Assembly (NCBI RefSeq): GCF_016881005.1
Contig: NZ_JACOPV010000003.1
Coordinates: forward strand, 186,001-250,000
Direction: 5' to 3'
From: Pseudomonas arcuscaelestis
GTDB lineage: Bacteria > Pseudomonadota > Gammaproteobacteria > Pseudomonadales > Pseudomonadaceae
DNA length: 64,000 bases
The notes beneath the pieces are model-generated. The model saw nothing but the letters and a program-made list of their open reading frames with translations, was not told where the DNA came from and made no database searches. Positions 24,975 to 33,830 of the stretch are shown here, in pieces (positions within the stretch are counted from its first letter, which is position 1; every line of letters starts with the position of its first letter). The translations under genes and the position numbers were made by a program.

Positions 24975-26555
24975 CTACAGCGCGGCCCGGCTACTCTGGC
25001 CATCAACCAACCGGGCAATACCCAGCGGGTTGGCGTTCTGCAACGCTGCCGGCAACAGCGCATCCGGACAGTTCTGGTAGCACAGCGGACGCAGGAAACG
25101 ATCGATGGCCAGGCTGCCGACGGAGGTGCCCCGTGCATCAGATGTAGCAGGGTAGGGGCCGCCGTGTACCATCGCATCGCAGACCTCGACGCCGGTGGAG
25201 TAGCCATTGAACAGCACGCGCCCGACTTTTTGTTCCAGTATCGGCAACAGATAGGCGTAGGTGTGCAAATCCTCAGGCTGTGCAATCAGCGTTGCCGTAA
25301 GCTGGCCATGCAGGCTGTTCAAGGCCCGTTGCAGCTCCTGCGCATCGGCCACTTCAACCACTACCGTGGCCGGACCAAACACCTCTTCCTGCAACAGCGG
25401 CTCGCCTTCAATCAACAGCCGTACATCGGCCTTGAACAACTGTGGGTGAGCTTGATTACCCACTTGCGCTTGCCCGGCAAGATGGCTGATGCCCGGATGG
25501 GCGAGCAGCGCTTGCACGCCTTTGTTGTAGGTGGCGAGGGTGCCGGCATTGAGCATGGTTTGCGCAGGCTGTTCGGCCAGTTGTGCGGCCAACTGCTCGG
25601 TGAAGACACTGAACGCTGCGCAACGAATGCCGATGACCAGCCCAGGGTTGGTACAGAACTGCCCGCAGCCAAGCACCACCGAGGCGGCCAGCTCGCGGGC
25701 AATGTGTTCGCCACGTACGGCCAGCGCCTCAGGCAGCACCAGCACCGGGTTGATGCTGCTCATTTCCGCAAATACCGGAATCGGCTGCGGGCGTGCCGCG
25801 GCCATGTCGCACAGCGCCCGGCCGCCTTTGAGTGAGCCGGTAAAACCAACCGCCTGGATAGCCGGATGTTTGACTAATGCCTCGCCGACGCCAGTGCCGT
25901 AGATCATGTTGAACACGCCTTTGGGCATGTCGGTCTGTTCGGCGGCGCGAATGATCGCATCGGCGACGGCCTCGGCGGTGGCCATATGACCGCTGTGCGC
26001 CTTGAACACCACCGGGCAACCGGCAGCCAGCGCCGCCGCGGTGTCGCCGCCTGCGGTGGAGAATGCCAGGGGGAAGTTGCTGGCACCAAACACCGCCACC
26101 GGTCCTACGCCCAGACGGTATTGGCGCAGATCGGCGCGTGGCAGCGGTTGGCGATCGGGCAGTGCGCGGTCGATCCGCGCACCGAGAAAATCACCGCGGC
26201 GCAATACCTGGGCAAACAAGCGCATCTGCCCGCTGGTGCGTGCGCGCTCACCGAGGATGCGGGCGTTGGGCAGTGCCGTCTCGCGGGTGACCAACTGGAT
26301 GAAGTCATCTCCTAGCGCGTCGAGTTGCGCGGCAATGGCGTCGAGAAACTCCGCGCGGCGTAGTGGCGCCAGGCTACGAAATGCAGGGTACGCATGGGCT
26401 GCGGCGTTGGCAGCGGCATCCACCTCTTCGCCGGTTGCCTGATGAAAGTGGTAGGGCAAGGCTGCGCCGCTGCTGGCTTCGTGGCTGCGCAGCGCTGGCG
26501 TGCCGGCGGCGCTGCGCGCACCACCGATGTAGTTGTGGCCGATGATATCCGGCAT
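24975..26555 (-). CDS. 2-oxoglutarate semialdehyde (2,5-dioxovalerate) dehydrogenase
   Basis: 526 residues, the length of the NADP-dependent KGSADH group of aldehyde dehydrogenases. The NAD(P) region has FGASNFPLAFSTAGGDTAAALAAGCP and FTGSLKGGRAL, the Glu lies in FAEMSSINPV, and the catalytic Cys lies in GCGQFCTNPGL. The ASNFPLAFS form is typical of KGSADH rather than generic ALDHs. AGGAG precedes the start. It should oxidise 2-oxoglutarate semialdehyde, the product of the deaminase encoded upstream on the same strand, to 2-oxoglutarate, the last step of hydroxyproline degradation. Confidence 0.9.
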   Translation of the reverse strand: MPDIIGHNYIGGARSAAGTPALRSHEASSGAALPYHFHQATGEEVDAAANAAAHAYPAFRSLAPLRRAEFLDAIAAQLDALGDDFIQLVTRETALPNARILGERARTSGQMRLFAQVLRRGDFLGARIDRALPDRQPLPRADLRQYRLGVGPVAVFGASNFPLAFSTAGGDTAAALAAGCPVVFKAHSGHMATAEAVADAIIRAAEQTDMPKGVFNMIYGTGVGEALVKHPAIQAVGFTGSLKGGRALCDMAAARPQPIPVFAEMSSINPVLVLPEALAVRGEHIARELAASVVLGCGQFCTNPGLVIGIRCAAFSVFTEQLAAQLAEQPAQTMLNAGTLATYNKGVQALLAHPGISHLAGQAQVGNQAHPQLFKADVRLLIEGEPLLQEEVFGPATVVVEVADAQELQRALNSLHGQLTATLIAQPEDLHTYAYLLPILEQKVGRVLFNGYSTGVEVCDAMVHGGPYPATSDARGTSVGSLAIDRFLRPLCYQNCPDALLPAALQNANPLGIARLVDGQSSRAAL

Positions 26556-26580
26556 GGAACACTCCTGTTGAAGGGTTGAT

Positions 26581-26745
26581 TCAAGCTAAAGAATTACCTT
26601 GGCGAACAGCGCTGGTTTGCCCGGCGGCAATACGCGCATCGGCTTCGGCGTCGACTTCGTGCAGCGACTTGCCACGGGTCTCGCGCGTGAGGCCGACGGC
26701 AATGATCGAGATCCGCGAAGCACCTACCAGGTTCCAGGCGACGGG
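26581..26745 (-). pseudogene. C-terminal remnant of an MFS transporter
   Basis: Reading towards the stop at 26581-26583, the frame gives a short hydrophobic segment (NLVGASRISIIAVGL) followed by TRETRGKSLHEVDAEADAR, the cytosolic tail that follows the last helix in many MFS metabolite transporters. No start, no ribosome site and none of the other eleven helices are present. It sits between the deaminase and semialdehyde dehydrogenase genes, so a hydroxyproline-cluster permease was probably lost here by deletion. Confidence 0.65.
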
Positions 26746-26751
26746 GGGGCG

Positions 26752-26787
26752 CAAAACAGGCGGGCCGGCTCCTGGGGGAGCCGGCCC
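26752..26787 (-). terminator. Terminator after the deaminase gene
   Basis: An 11-bp GC-rich perfect stem (GGGCCGGCTCC with GGAGCCGGCCC, 26762-26787) is followed on the minus strand by GCCTGTTTTG. It lies just past the stop at 26797. Confidence 0.75.
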
Positions 26788-26796
26788 GGTGGTCAC

Positions 26797-27714
26797 TCAG
26801 AGGCCGACGTCTGGCAGATGCGGACGGTTGGCCAGGGCCTTGGCCATGATCTGTTCGACGTAGTCCCGATCCGCTTCCGGCAGCGCCAGGCGTGGAGGAC
26901 GGGTCAGTGCGCTGCCACGACCGGCAATGGCTTCACAGAGCTTGATGCACTGCACAAGGTCGGCACGGGCATCAAGGTGCAGGATCGGCATCAGCCACTC
27001 GTAGATCGGCATGGCTTCGGCGAAGCGTCCGGCCTTGGCCAGGCGGAAGATGGTTTCGCCTTCTTTGGGGAACACGTTGGACATGCCCGACACCCAGCCC
27101 TGGGCACCCACGGCAATGCTTTCCAGAACTACGTCGTCCAGGCCGGCAAACAGCACGAATCGGTCGCCTACTTCATTGCGCACATCGATGAAGCGGCGGG
27201 TGTCGCCCGAGGAGTCCTTGAAGCACACCACGTTCTCGCAGTCGGCCAGGGAAATCAGGATGTCCGGGGTGACGTCGTTCTTGTAGATCGGTGGGTTGTT
27301 GTAAACCATCAGCGGCACGTCAGTGTGCTTGGCCACGTAGCGGTAGTGCTCGGCGGTCTCGAACGGTTTCGAGCCGTAGACCAGTGCCGGCATCAGCATC
27401 ACGCCGTCAACGCCGACCTGACGCACCGCGTTGGCGACTTTGGCAGCCTGCACGCTGGTGAACTCGGCCACGCCGCAAATCACCGGTACCCGGCCGCGCG
27501 AGGCATCGACGGCGACTTCGGTCACGGCGATTTTTTCTTCGGCGGTCAGCGAGGTGTTCTCACCGACAGAACCGCACACCACCAGGCCAGAGACGCCGTC
27601 GCGGATCACGTTGGAAATGACCTCGTGGGTCTTTTCCAGGTTGATCGAGAAGTCGTCGTTGAATTGGGTGGTGACCGCAGGGAAGACGCCGCTCCAGTTT
27701 ACGTACTTGCTCAT
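26797..27714 (-). CDS. DapA-family pyrroline-4-hydroxy-2-carboxylate deaminase (LhpC-type)
   Basis: 305 residues of the dihydrodipicolinate synthase / N-acetylneuraminate lyase fold. The Schiff-base Lys is Lys166 in NVVCFKDSSGDTRR and the conserved Tyr is Tyr138 in MVYNNPP. The GSVGEN motif (48-53) replaces the GTTGE of DapA. This pattern, beside an epimerase, a D-hydroxyproline dehydrogenase and KGSADH, points to the enzyme that converts 1-pyrroline-4-hydroxy-2-carboxylate to 2-oxoglutarate semialdehyde, ammonia and water. It has its own promoter region with a TCGTATACGA palindrome 27-36 bp upstream. GGAG precedes the ATG. Confidence 0.9.
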   Translation of the reverse strand: MSKYVNWSGVFPAVTTQFNDDFSINLEKTHEVISNVIRDGVSGLVVCGSVGENTSLTAEEKIAVTEVAVDASRGRVPVICGVAEFTSVQAAKVANAVRQVGVDGVMLMPALVYGSKPFETAEHYRYVAKHTDVPLMVYNNPPIYKNDVTPDILISLADCENVVCFKDSSGDTRRFIDVRNEVGDRFVLFAGLDDVVLESIAVGAQGWVSGMSNVFPKEGETIFRLAKAGRFAEAMPIYEWLMPILHLDARADLVQCIKLCEAIAGRGSALTRPPRLALPEADRDYVEQIMAKALANRPHLPDVGL

Positions 27715-27736
27715 GATGTTCTCCGGTTGTTTATTG

Positions 27737-27755
27737 TATTTCGTATACGATATTT
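27737..27755. promoter_or_regulatory. GntR-type operator (TCGTATACGA) upstream of the deaminase gene
   Basis: A perfect palindrome TCGTATACGA (27741-27750) lies in a longer context TATTTCGTATACGATATTTG. It shares TTTCGTATACGATATTT with the site at 33636 before the amino-acid transporter operon. Confidence 0.75.
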
Positions 27756-27837
27756 GAAGTACCTATGTTCGACCAGTGTTTTTTTCCCGAGTTACTGACC
27801 GATTAACAGGGTTGGTTTTAAATCAAGGGGTTAGCGA

Positions 27838-28866
27838 TCAGGCGCCGGGCCAGGTGTCCGACAGTCGGTAGCCTTGCGGCCAGGGATCGCTTGGATCGAG
27901 CATCAATTGATGGGTACCGGTGATCCAGGCGCGCCCGGAAATGCACGGGTAGATGGCCGGACGACCGTCTATTTGTGTTTGCGACTCGATGCGGCAGTCA
28001 AACTGAGAACCGATGATCGAGCGGCCGATAAAGCGGTCACCCACCTTCAGCAAGCCTTTGGCCTGCATCACCGCCATGCGCGCCGAACAGCCGGTGCCGC
28101 AGGGCGATCGATCGATTTTGCCAGGGCGGATAACCACGGCGTTGGCGCCGGTGGCAATGCCGTTCTCGTACGCGATGGGGGCGGCGATCTGGCAGAAGGA
28201 TATGTGCGACCAGTCCGCATTCGTTGGGTGACGAAAGCCCAGCTGTTCATTGGCCGCGCGGGTTATTTTCAAGCCGATCTCGACAATGTCCTTCGCCTCG
28301 TCTGGGCGTATGGCAAAGCCCAGTTGGCGGGCATCGGCGATGGCGAAACTGTCGCCGCCATAGGCAGTGTCGACCTGCAGTGAGCCATGGCCTTCAACTT
28401 CGATCCAGGCATCGAGGCGATCAGCGAAAGAGGGCACGTTCTTCACCTCGACCCGTTGCACCTTGCCATCGCGGCATTGCGCGACGACGTCGATCAAACC
28501 GCCGGGCGCTTCGAGTACCAGGCGGGTCTCAGGTTCGGTCATCGGCAGGATGCCGCTGTCGAGTAACACCGTGGACACGCACAGCGAGTTCGAACCGGAC
28601 ATGGGCGGGGTGTCGGCCGGCTCCATGATGATCCAGGCCATCTGTGCGCGTGGATCCTTGGGCGGCACCAGCAGGTTGACGTGGCGGAACACGCCGCCGC
28701 GGGGTTCGTTGAGGACGAAGTTGCGCAGGGTCGCGTCGCGGGCTATCCAGCGCGACTGTTCCCAGACTGTCGCGCCAGGAGGGGGAGCGACGCCGCCAAC
28801 GATGACGTCGCCAACTTCTCCTTCGGCGTGGCAACTGACGATGTGGATGATCTTCGAAGAGCGCAT
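27838..28866 (-). CDS. Proline-racemase-family trans-3-hydroxy-L-proline dehydratase candidate
   Basis: 342 residues. The first active-site position is Ser90 in [11 protein letters not shown] and the second is Cys256 in DRSPCGTGC. Racemases and epimerases of this family have Cys at both. A Ser or Thr at the first and Cys at the second marks trans-3-hydroxy-L-proline dehydratases, which make Delta1-pyrroline-2-carboxylate. It lies between the deaminase gene and the amino-acid ABC operon on the same strand, in the hydroxyproline island. The Ldh-type reductase at 23882-24889 could take its product to proline. Confidence 0.87.
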   Translation of the reverse strand: MRSSKIIHIVSCHAEGEVGDVIVGGVAPPPGATVWEQSRWIARDATLRNFVLNEPRGGVFRHVNLLVPPKDPRAQMAWIIMEPADTPPMSGSNSLCVSTVLLDSGILPMTEPETRLVLEAPGGLIDVVAQCRDGKVQRVEVKNVPSFADRLDAWIEVEGHGSLQVDTAYGGDSFAIADARQLGFAIRPDEAKDIVEIGLKITRAANEQLGFRHPTNADWSHISFCQIAAPIAYENGIATGANAVVIRPGKIDRSPCGTGCSARMAVMQAKGLLKVGDRFIGRSIIGSQFDCRIESQTQIDGRPAIYPCISGRAWITGTHQLMLDPSDPWPQGYRLSDTWPGA

Positions 28867-28902
28867 TCGGGGAAGGTCCTTGTGTTGAGTACCGCCTTCG
28901 TG

Positions 28903-28924
28903 ACGGTGGGGTTGAGCCCACCGT
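28903..28924 (-). terminator. Hairpin after the ABC operon
   Basis: ACGGTGGG pairs perfectly with CCCACCGT around GTTGAG, between the ABC ATPase stop (28936) and the start of the dehydratase gene (28866). No T run follows, so termination may be partial. Confidence 0.5.
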
Positions 28925-28935
28925 TGTGGATGCTG

Positions 28936-29658
28936 CTATTTCACTGACTTCAGGAAATCCGCGGTCTCAGGCTGCATCGGGTTGCCGATCACTTGCTCCG
29001 GCGAGCCGATCTCATGCACCAGCCCGTTACGGAAAAACGCCACCCGGTCCGACACATCCCGGGCAAAACGTATCTCGTGGGTGACCAGCACCATGGTCAT
29101 GCCGTCTTCGGCCAACATGCGCATGGTGTCCAATACCTCGCCCACCAGTTGCGGGTCGAGTGCCGAGGTGGCTTCGTCGAACAGCATGTAGTCCGGCGAC
29201 ATGGCCAGTGCCCGGGCAATCGCCATGCGCTGCTGCTGGCCACCGGACAATTTGCCAGGGAAGGTCTTGAGCTTGTCGCCCAGGCCCACGTGGGTCAGTT
29301 GCTTGACGGCCAGTTCTTCAGCTTGCTCCTTGCTTTTGCCCAGCACCTTGCGCGGCGCGAGCATCACGTTCTCCAGAACGGTCAGGTGCGGAAAAGCATT
29401 CCACTGCTGGAAGACGATGCCGATCTTCTGCCGCAGGCGGTTCAGGTCAGTGGCGCGATTGTGCACCTCGATGCCATCGACGCGAATGCTGCCTTTCTGG
29501 ATTGGCTCAAGGCCATTGATGCACATCAGCAAGGTCGATTTGCCCGAGCCGGAGCCGCCGATGATCGACACCACTTCGCCTTTGTCCACGGTCAGGCTCA
29601 CGCCCTTGACCACTTCAAGGTTGCCGAAGGATTTATGTACGTTCTGGATCTCAATCAT
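28936..29658 (-). CDS. Polar amino-acid ABC transporter ATP-binding protein
   Basis: 240 residues from ATG 29658 (MIEIQNVHKSFG). Longer starts lie inside the preceding permease gene. Walker A GGSGSGKST (about 35-43), Q-loop VFQQWNAFPH, signature LSGGQQQRMAIARAL, Walker B YMLFDEATSALD and the H-loop VTHEIRFA match HisP/GlnQ ATPases. It overlaps the permease by eight bases. It is the last gene of the operon binding protein - AcnX - permease - permease - ATPase. Confidence 0.92.
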   Translation of the reverse strand: MIEIQNVHKSFGNLEVVKGVSLTVDKGEVVSIIGGSGSGKSTLLMCINGLEPIQKGSIRVDGIEVHNRATDLNRLRQKIGIVFQQWNAFPHLTVLENVMLAPRKVLGKSKEQAEELAVKQLTHVGLGDKLKTFPGKLSGGQQQRMAIARALAMSPDYMLFDEATSALDPQLVGEVLDTMRMLAEDGMTMVLVTHEIRFARDVSDRVAFFRNGLVHEIGSPEQVIGNPMQPETADFLKSVK

Positions 29659-30301
29659 TTTCTTGCCACCTTGTTTCCAGACGGGCGCCCAAACGGGCAA
29701 CCACCAGGCTCATGACGTAGTAGATGAGGCCCGCGATGCACAGCACCAGCAGGGGTTCCTGAATCCGTGTAACGATGGTCTGCGAGGCGCGCAGGAGTTC
29801 GACAATGCCGATCCACATCACCAGGGCGGTGTCTTTCATTACCCCCAGTACCAGGTTCAGCCAGCCGGGAAACGCCACCCGTGTAGCCATTGGCAGGACG
29901 ATCCAGCGCAGGTCCTGCAGGTAGCTCATGCCCAGCGAACGGCTGGCGCGGCGCACGCTCAACGCTACCGACAGCACGCCACCTCGAACGATCTCGGTGA
30001 AGTACGCGGCGGTGTACACGCCGAGCACGATGCAGCCGACACTGAAGGCGCTGATGTCCAGCCCGACGATGCTCTTGAACGAGTTGAACAGCACGAACTG
30101 GATCAACAGTGGCACGCTGCGAAACACATCCAGCACCCAGGCCAGTGGCAGGCTCAGGCCTGGCCACAAGGCACGTGCCAGGCCGAACAGCAAGCCTGCG
30201 AAGGTACCGATCAGAATGGCCCAGAAGGTCAGTTGCAAGGTGACCCACGCCCCATCGAGGAGGAACATGAAGTCGTTCCAGGTAAAACTGGTGGAAAACA
30301 T
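29651..30301 (-). CDS. Polar amino-acid ABC transporter permease (second)
   Basis: 216 residues, with the HisM/GlnP-type fold: several membrane spans and the loop VRRASRSLGMSYLQDLRWIV. It begins 10 bp after the other permease and overlaps the ATPase start. It forms a heterodimeric channel with the product of the gene before it. Confidence 0.9.
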   Translation of the reverse strand: MFSTSFTWNDFMFLLDGAWVTLQLTFWAILIGTFAGLLFGLARALWPGLSLPLAWVLDVFRSVPLLIQFVLFNSFKSIVGLDISAFSVGCIVLGVYTAAYFTEIVRGGVLSVALSVRRASRSLGMSYLQDLRWIVLPMATRVAFPGWLNLVLGVMKDTALVMWIGIVELLRASQTIVTRIQEPLLVLCIAGLIYYVMSLVVARLGARLETRWQEND

Positions 30302-30311
30302 GTCGAGCTCC

Positions 30312-30977
30312 TCAGTAGCGGAACAGCCGCCAGGCCATCAGCCGCGCGACTGCGACAATCGCCTTGGCGATCACGTAGTAGAGGGCCGCCGCCAGGGCGA
30401 AGTATTCAAAGGTGCGGAAGGTCTTGACGTTGTAGTCCTGGGTCACGCCGGTCAGGTCGTTGTTCAGGCCCACGATCACCCCCAGCGATGTCATCAGCAC
30501 TGCCCAGACCATTTGGTTGGTCAACGGGTAGAACACCACGCGCAACAGCTGCGGAATGATGATCATCCGGTAGGCCTGGAAGGCGCTCATGCCCAGCGAG
30601 CGTGCTGCGCGCATTTGCGTGGTCGGCACCGCTTTCAGACCGCCGCGAAAGTTCTCTGCCAGGTAGCCTGCGTTGTTGAAAGTGATCCCGGCTAACAAAG
30701 CGATCCAGGAGCTGACGTGCATGCCCATCGAACCGAGGCCGAAGTACAGGATGTAGATCTGAAACAATGAGGGCGTGTTCCGGGCGATCGATACCCAGGC
30801 GTTGGCAAAACCGCGCAGCACCGGTTGCTTGCCTTGGCGCATCACGGTCAGGGCCAGGGCGATGAGCACACCGAGGATCATCGACAGGGCCGCGGTCTCG
30901 AAGGTCACCCAGGCGCCGGCGAGCATGTCCGGAAGGGCGCGCAGGGCTGCGCGCCATTGGAAGGTATAGTCAAACAT
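30312..30977 (-). CDS. Polar amino-acid ABC transporter permease (first)
   Basis: 221 residues from ATG 30977 (MFDYTFQWRAAL), a usual beginning for this family. The longer frame to 31112 lies inside the AcnX gene. The EAA-type loop MRAARSLGMSAFQAYRMIII and several hydrophobic spans are visible. The start overlaps the AcnX stop by eight bases. Confidence 0.9.
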   Translation of the reverse strand: MFDYTFQWRAALRALPDMLAGAWVTFETAALSMILGVLIALALTVMRQGKQPVLRGFANAWVSIARNTPSLFQIYILYFGLGSMGMHVSSWIALLAGITFNNAGYLAENFRGGLKAVPTTQMRAARSLGMSAFQAYRMIIIPQLLRVVFYPLTNQMVWAVLMTSLGVIVGLNNDLTGVTQDYNVKTFRTFEYFALAAALYYVIAKAIVAVARLMAWRLFRY

Positions 30978-32760
30978 GCGCGTGGCTCTCCTTGAGTGCA
31001 GCGGGTTGCAGCCAGGTCGGTAGCCGTCCGCTGGCGACGCCGCTGCAAGCCGACTCCACGCATTCGCCAAGGCTGGCGAAATGTACCGGCCGGCCGGCCA
31101 GGCCTGGCCCATAGTGGGCGTACTTGCCGGAGTTGGTCATCAGCGTGCGTGCGCCTGGCGGGATTACCGGCTCACCGAGCATGCACCAGCAGGTATCGGT
31201 AACCAGGGTGACGCCGAAGCGTTCGAGCCCGTCGATGTGCCCGGCTGCGCGCGCCTGTTCCAGCACCGCACGGCCACAGGTGATCGCCAGCACCACCTGC
31301 GGATGTTTGCTGCGGCCCTGGCACAAACGATCCAGCGCCGCAAACTCGCTGAATGAAAAGTGCGGATTGCCCAGCGACACCACGTCGACTCGGGGCTCGC
31401 TGGCGCTGTTGAGCTCGCGCCAGCTGTCCAGCAGGTCGCTCAGTTGCAGGCGCTCGTTGGGTAGTTTGGCGCCGGGCTCAAGTACCTGCGTGGGGTCCAG
31501 TGCCTCGGGTGTAACCCCGGCAATGTGGAACAATGGGGCTGCGGAGGTGGTGGCGAAGGCTGCACCAAAGGCCTTGAGATCGTCGAGGCTGGGCTGGGCC
31601 TGCTCCAACCCGCGCACCAGTGGAATCCGCGAACCCGACAGCGCACCGATGTGATAACCGAGCAACGGGTAGAAGCTGTCATCCAGGGTACCCAGTGCCG
31701 GCAGTTCGACAATCAGCTGCGCCTTGCGTTGCTCGTCCAGGTGGCAACCAATACTCGGTGCGCGACCGGTCAGGGCGATGCAGATATCGAGGTAGTCTGG
31801 GTACTTCAGTGTGCGCGCACCCAGAACGCTGTTGGCATAGACCACCGCGTTGGACTCGGCCCAGACGATTTGTTCGCCCTGCGTCGGTGCACTGTCCAGC
31901 AGGTAGGGCGCGCAGGTGAAGCTTAACTGCGCGCCCATGGCCATATACGCGTCGCCCAAGGCACTGGCGGGCTCGCCGAGCGCTGGATCGATGCCCAATT
32001 CGCGCCAGCGGCGTTGGTCTACCGAAATGGAATTGAGTGTGGTCGGCACGCGTACCTTCGCGCCCCATTGCACCAGCTGTTGGGCAAAGCGCAGGCTCGC
32101 CGGACCGGTATAAATACAGCCGTCGATGTGTGCCTGAGTGACGTCCAGCAGTTGTTCGGCGCCTTGTAACTCGGCCATGCGCAGGACGATCTGCATCGCG
32201 ATCTGCGCGGCCTTGCCGTGACTGCCGTCGAGCAATGCCCGGTCGTTTGGTTCCAGGCACAGGCTGGTATTGAAGGGTGTGAAAGCCTCGGCGCCAGGGC
32301 AGAACGCCGGGGCCTGCCAGTGATCGGCAGGCGCCTGGTCAAAGCGTTCAAGGTGCTGCCCTTCGAGCCGGGCGAAACCTGCCCCGGACAGTTCGGCGAA
32401 CGCTTCCCTGCCGATGCACAGCACCGGTAGGGAACGCTCGAACAGGGTCTGTGCGACCAGCACCCCGAGGGTCAGGATCTCGTCGGCTTCGGCCAGCACC
32501 AGTGCTGCCGGTGCGTGGCCGTTGCTGATCAGTTCCATCATTACGCTGCTGCCGGTGCAGGAGCCACGTCCGCTGGGAATTGCCAGTACGCGTCCGGCAA
32601 TGCATTGGCCGCTGAGCGGATGATGACGATCGATCACTTCGCCGCTGAACGGGTCGACCCCGCCCCAGAAGCTCAGCCCGGTATCAGCGAACAACAGTTC
32701 GCCCTGGGCCGCGCCCTCGACCAGGCAGCGCCCGGCCAGGGGTTTGGGTGTGCTGATCAT
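30970..32760 (-). CDS. Aconitase-X (AcnX) fusion, candidate cis-3-hydroxy-L-proline dehydratase
   Basis: 596 residues from ATG 32760, with GAGG about seven bases upstream; the in-frame GTG at 32769 is less likely. The N-terminal part (about 1-150) is the small swivelling domain with the IPSGRGSCTGSS loop that carries the key Ser. The rest is the DUF521/AcnX catalytic domain with HIDGCIYTG, SFTCAPY and ESNAVVYANSVLGAR, whose Cys residues suit an iron-sulfur cluster. Single-chain AcnX proteins from hydroxyproline clusters dehydrate cis-3-hydroxy-L-proline to pyrroline-2-carboxylate; two-chain relatives act on mevalonate phosphate. It is embedded in an amino-acid ABC operon, so transport and dehydration look co-regulated. 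Confidence 0.88.
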   Translation of the reverse strand: MISTPKPLAGRCLVEGAAQGELLFADTGLSFWGGVDPFSGEVIDRHHPLSGQCIAGRVLAIPSGRGSCTGSSVMMELISNGHAPAALVLAEADEILTLGVLVAQTLFERSLPVLCIGREAFAELSGAGFARLEGQHLERFDQAPADHWQAPAFCPGAEAFTPFNTSLCLEPNDRALLDGSHGKAAQIAMQIVLRMAELQGAEQLLDVTQAHIDGCIYTGPASLRFAQQLVQWGAKVRVPTTLNSISVDQRRWRELGIDPALGEPASALGDAYMAMGAQLSFTCAPYLLDSAPTQGEQIVWAESNAVVYANSVLGARTLKYPDYLDICIALTGRAPSIGCHLDEQRKAQLIVELPALGTLDDSFYPLLGYHIGALSGSRIPLVRGLEQAQPSLDDLKAFGAAFATTSAAPLFHIAGVTPEALDPTQVLEPGAKLPNERLQLSDLLDSWRELNSASEPRVDVVSLGNPHFSFSEFAALDRLCQGRSKHPQVVLAITCGRAVLEQARAAGHIDGLERFGVTLVTDTCWCMLGEPVIPPGARTLMTNSGKYAHYGPGLAGRPVHFASLGECVESACSGVASGRLPTWLQPAALKESHAHV

Positions 32761-32770
32761 ACCGCCCACC

Positions 32771-33589
32771 TCAGTAGTAGACCTGCGGTACGGTCAGATC
32801 GGTCGGGGCGATCTCGGTCCCCACCCACTTGGTGAACAGCTCCTTGTAGCGCCCGGTACGCACTTGCTGGTTGACGAACAGGTCCAGGTAACGCAGCAGG
32901 CCGTACTCGTTGCGCTTGGCACCCAGCGATACGTAGTCGATCACGTAGGGCGCGTTACCGGCGACCTTGAGGTTCTTGTATTTACCGGACTTGAGGGTGG
33001 CGGCGGCGACCGTGTTGGTCACCACGGTGGCGTCGATATGACCTTGGGCGACCGCCAGTAGCGTGTCGTTCTGCGACTGGTAGGCACGGAAGCTGCCACT
33101 GCCCCAGTTCTTCACGTCCTTCTCCAGCGCGATGGCTTCATAGGTACCACTGGTGTTGCCCAGGGCTTTGCCTTTGAGGTCATCGAAGCTGTTGATGCCG
33201 GTGTTGTCGCGGGTTAGCACGACCATTTGGAAGGCGAAGTACGGCACGGTCAAACCAACGGTCTTGGCTCGCTCCAGGGTGTCGGAGGTGGACGCCACGA
33301 TAACGTCGGCACGGCCCGAGATCAGTGCAGGAATACGGTCGGGGAAGGGCGTTTCGACCACTTCGGCATCAACACCGAGGATTTTTGCCAGGTCGTTGCA
33401 ATAGTCGACATCGAAGCCGGCTGGCTTGTTGGCTTCGTCGCGAAAGCCCATCGGTGGAAAGTCGAGGGTGACAGCGCAACGCAGCTTGCCGGAGCCAATA
33501 ATATCGTCGAGCTTGTCGGCCTGGGCGTTGGCGATGCAGGCGGTACTGAGAACAGCGCTGAGGGCTACGGCAAATGTGCGGTTTTTCAT
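32771..33589 (-). CDS. Amino-acid ABC transporter periplasmic binding protein
   Basis: 272 residues with a signal peptide (cleavage after ANAQA, about residue 24). The mature sequence follows the family 3 solute-binding pattern: GKLRCAVTLDFPPMGFRD near the start, then AGFDVDYCNDLAKILG. It is the first gene of the transporter/AcnX operon. A TCGTATACGA palindrome lies about 50 bp upstream of the ATG. Hydroxyproline isomers are the likely ligand, inferred from the neighbours only. Confidence 0.9.
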   Translation of the reverse strand: MKNRTFAVALSAVLSTACIANAQADKLDDIIGSGKLRCAVTLDFPPMGFRDEANKPAGFDVDYCNDLAKILGVDAEVVETPFPDRIPALISGRADVIVASTSDTLERAKTVGLTVPYFAFQMVVLTRDNTGINSFDDLKGKALGNTSGTYEAIALEKDVKNWGSGSFRAYQSQNDTLLAVAQGHIDATVVTNTVAAATLKSGKYKNLKVAGNAPYVIDYVSLGAKRNEYGLLRYLDLFVNQQVRTGRYKELFTKWVGTEIAPTDLTVPQVYY

Positions 33590-33621
33590 AGATGCCTCGT
33601 GGTCTGGGGTGTGCTGTTAGA

Positions 33622-33654
33622 TATCGTATTGGTAATTTCGTATACGATATTTTC
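33622..33654. promoter_or_regulatory. GntR-type operator upstream of the amino-acid transporter operon
   Basis: A perfect TCGTATACGA (33638-33647) lies in TTTCGTATACGATATTTTC. A half-like copy (ATATCGTATTGG, 33621-33632) precedes it, so two regulator dimers may bind side by side. The rest of the gap to 33830 shows nothing else recognisable. Confidence 0.72.
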
Positions 33655-33830
33655 TTAGCAATGGCCGTGCCTGTTTTTGTCCGCAATAAACAATCGACCG
33701 GCAGCCCGTGAGTTAGGGCGCCTGTAGGAAAACGGAGTTTTATAGAATGGTTTCAGCGCGGCTGGTCGGCTGCATGACAGGTGTTACATATGGGAGCACC
33801 GCACGCATGCGACGCCCCATTTAGGAACAC

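Noticed and set aside
26797-27714. Housekeeping dihydrodipicolinate synthase (DapA)
   Set aside because: The GSVGEN motif and the hydroxyproline context differ from DapA, and no lysine-biosynthesis genes are nearby.
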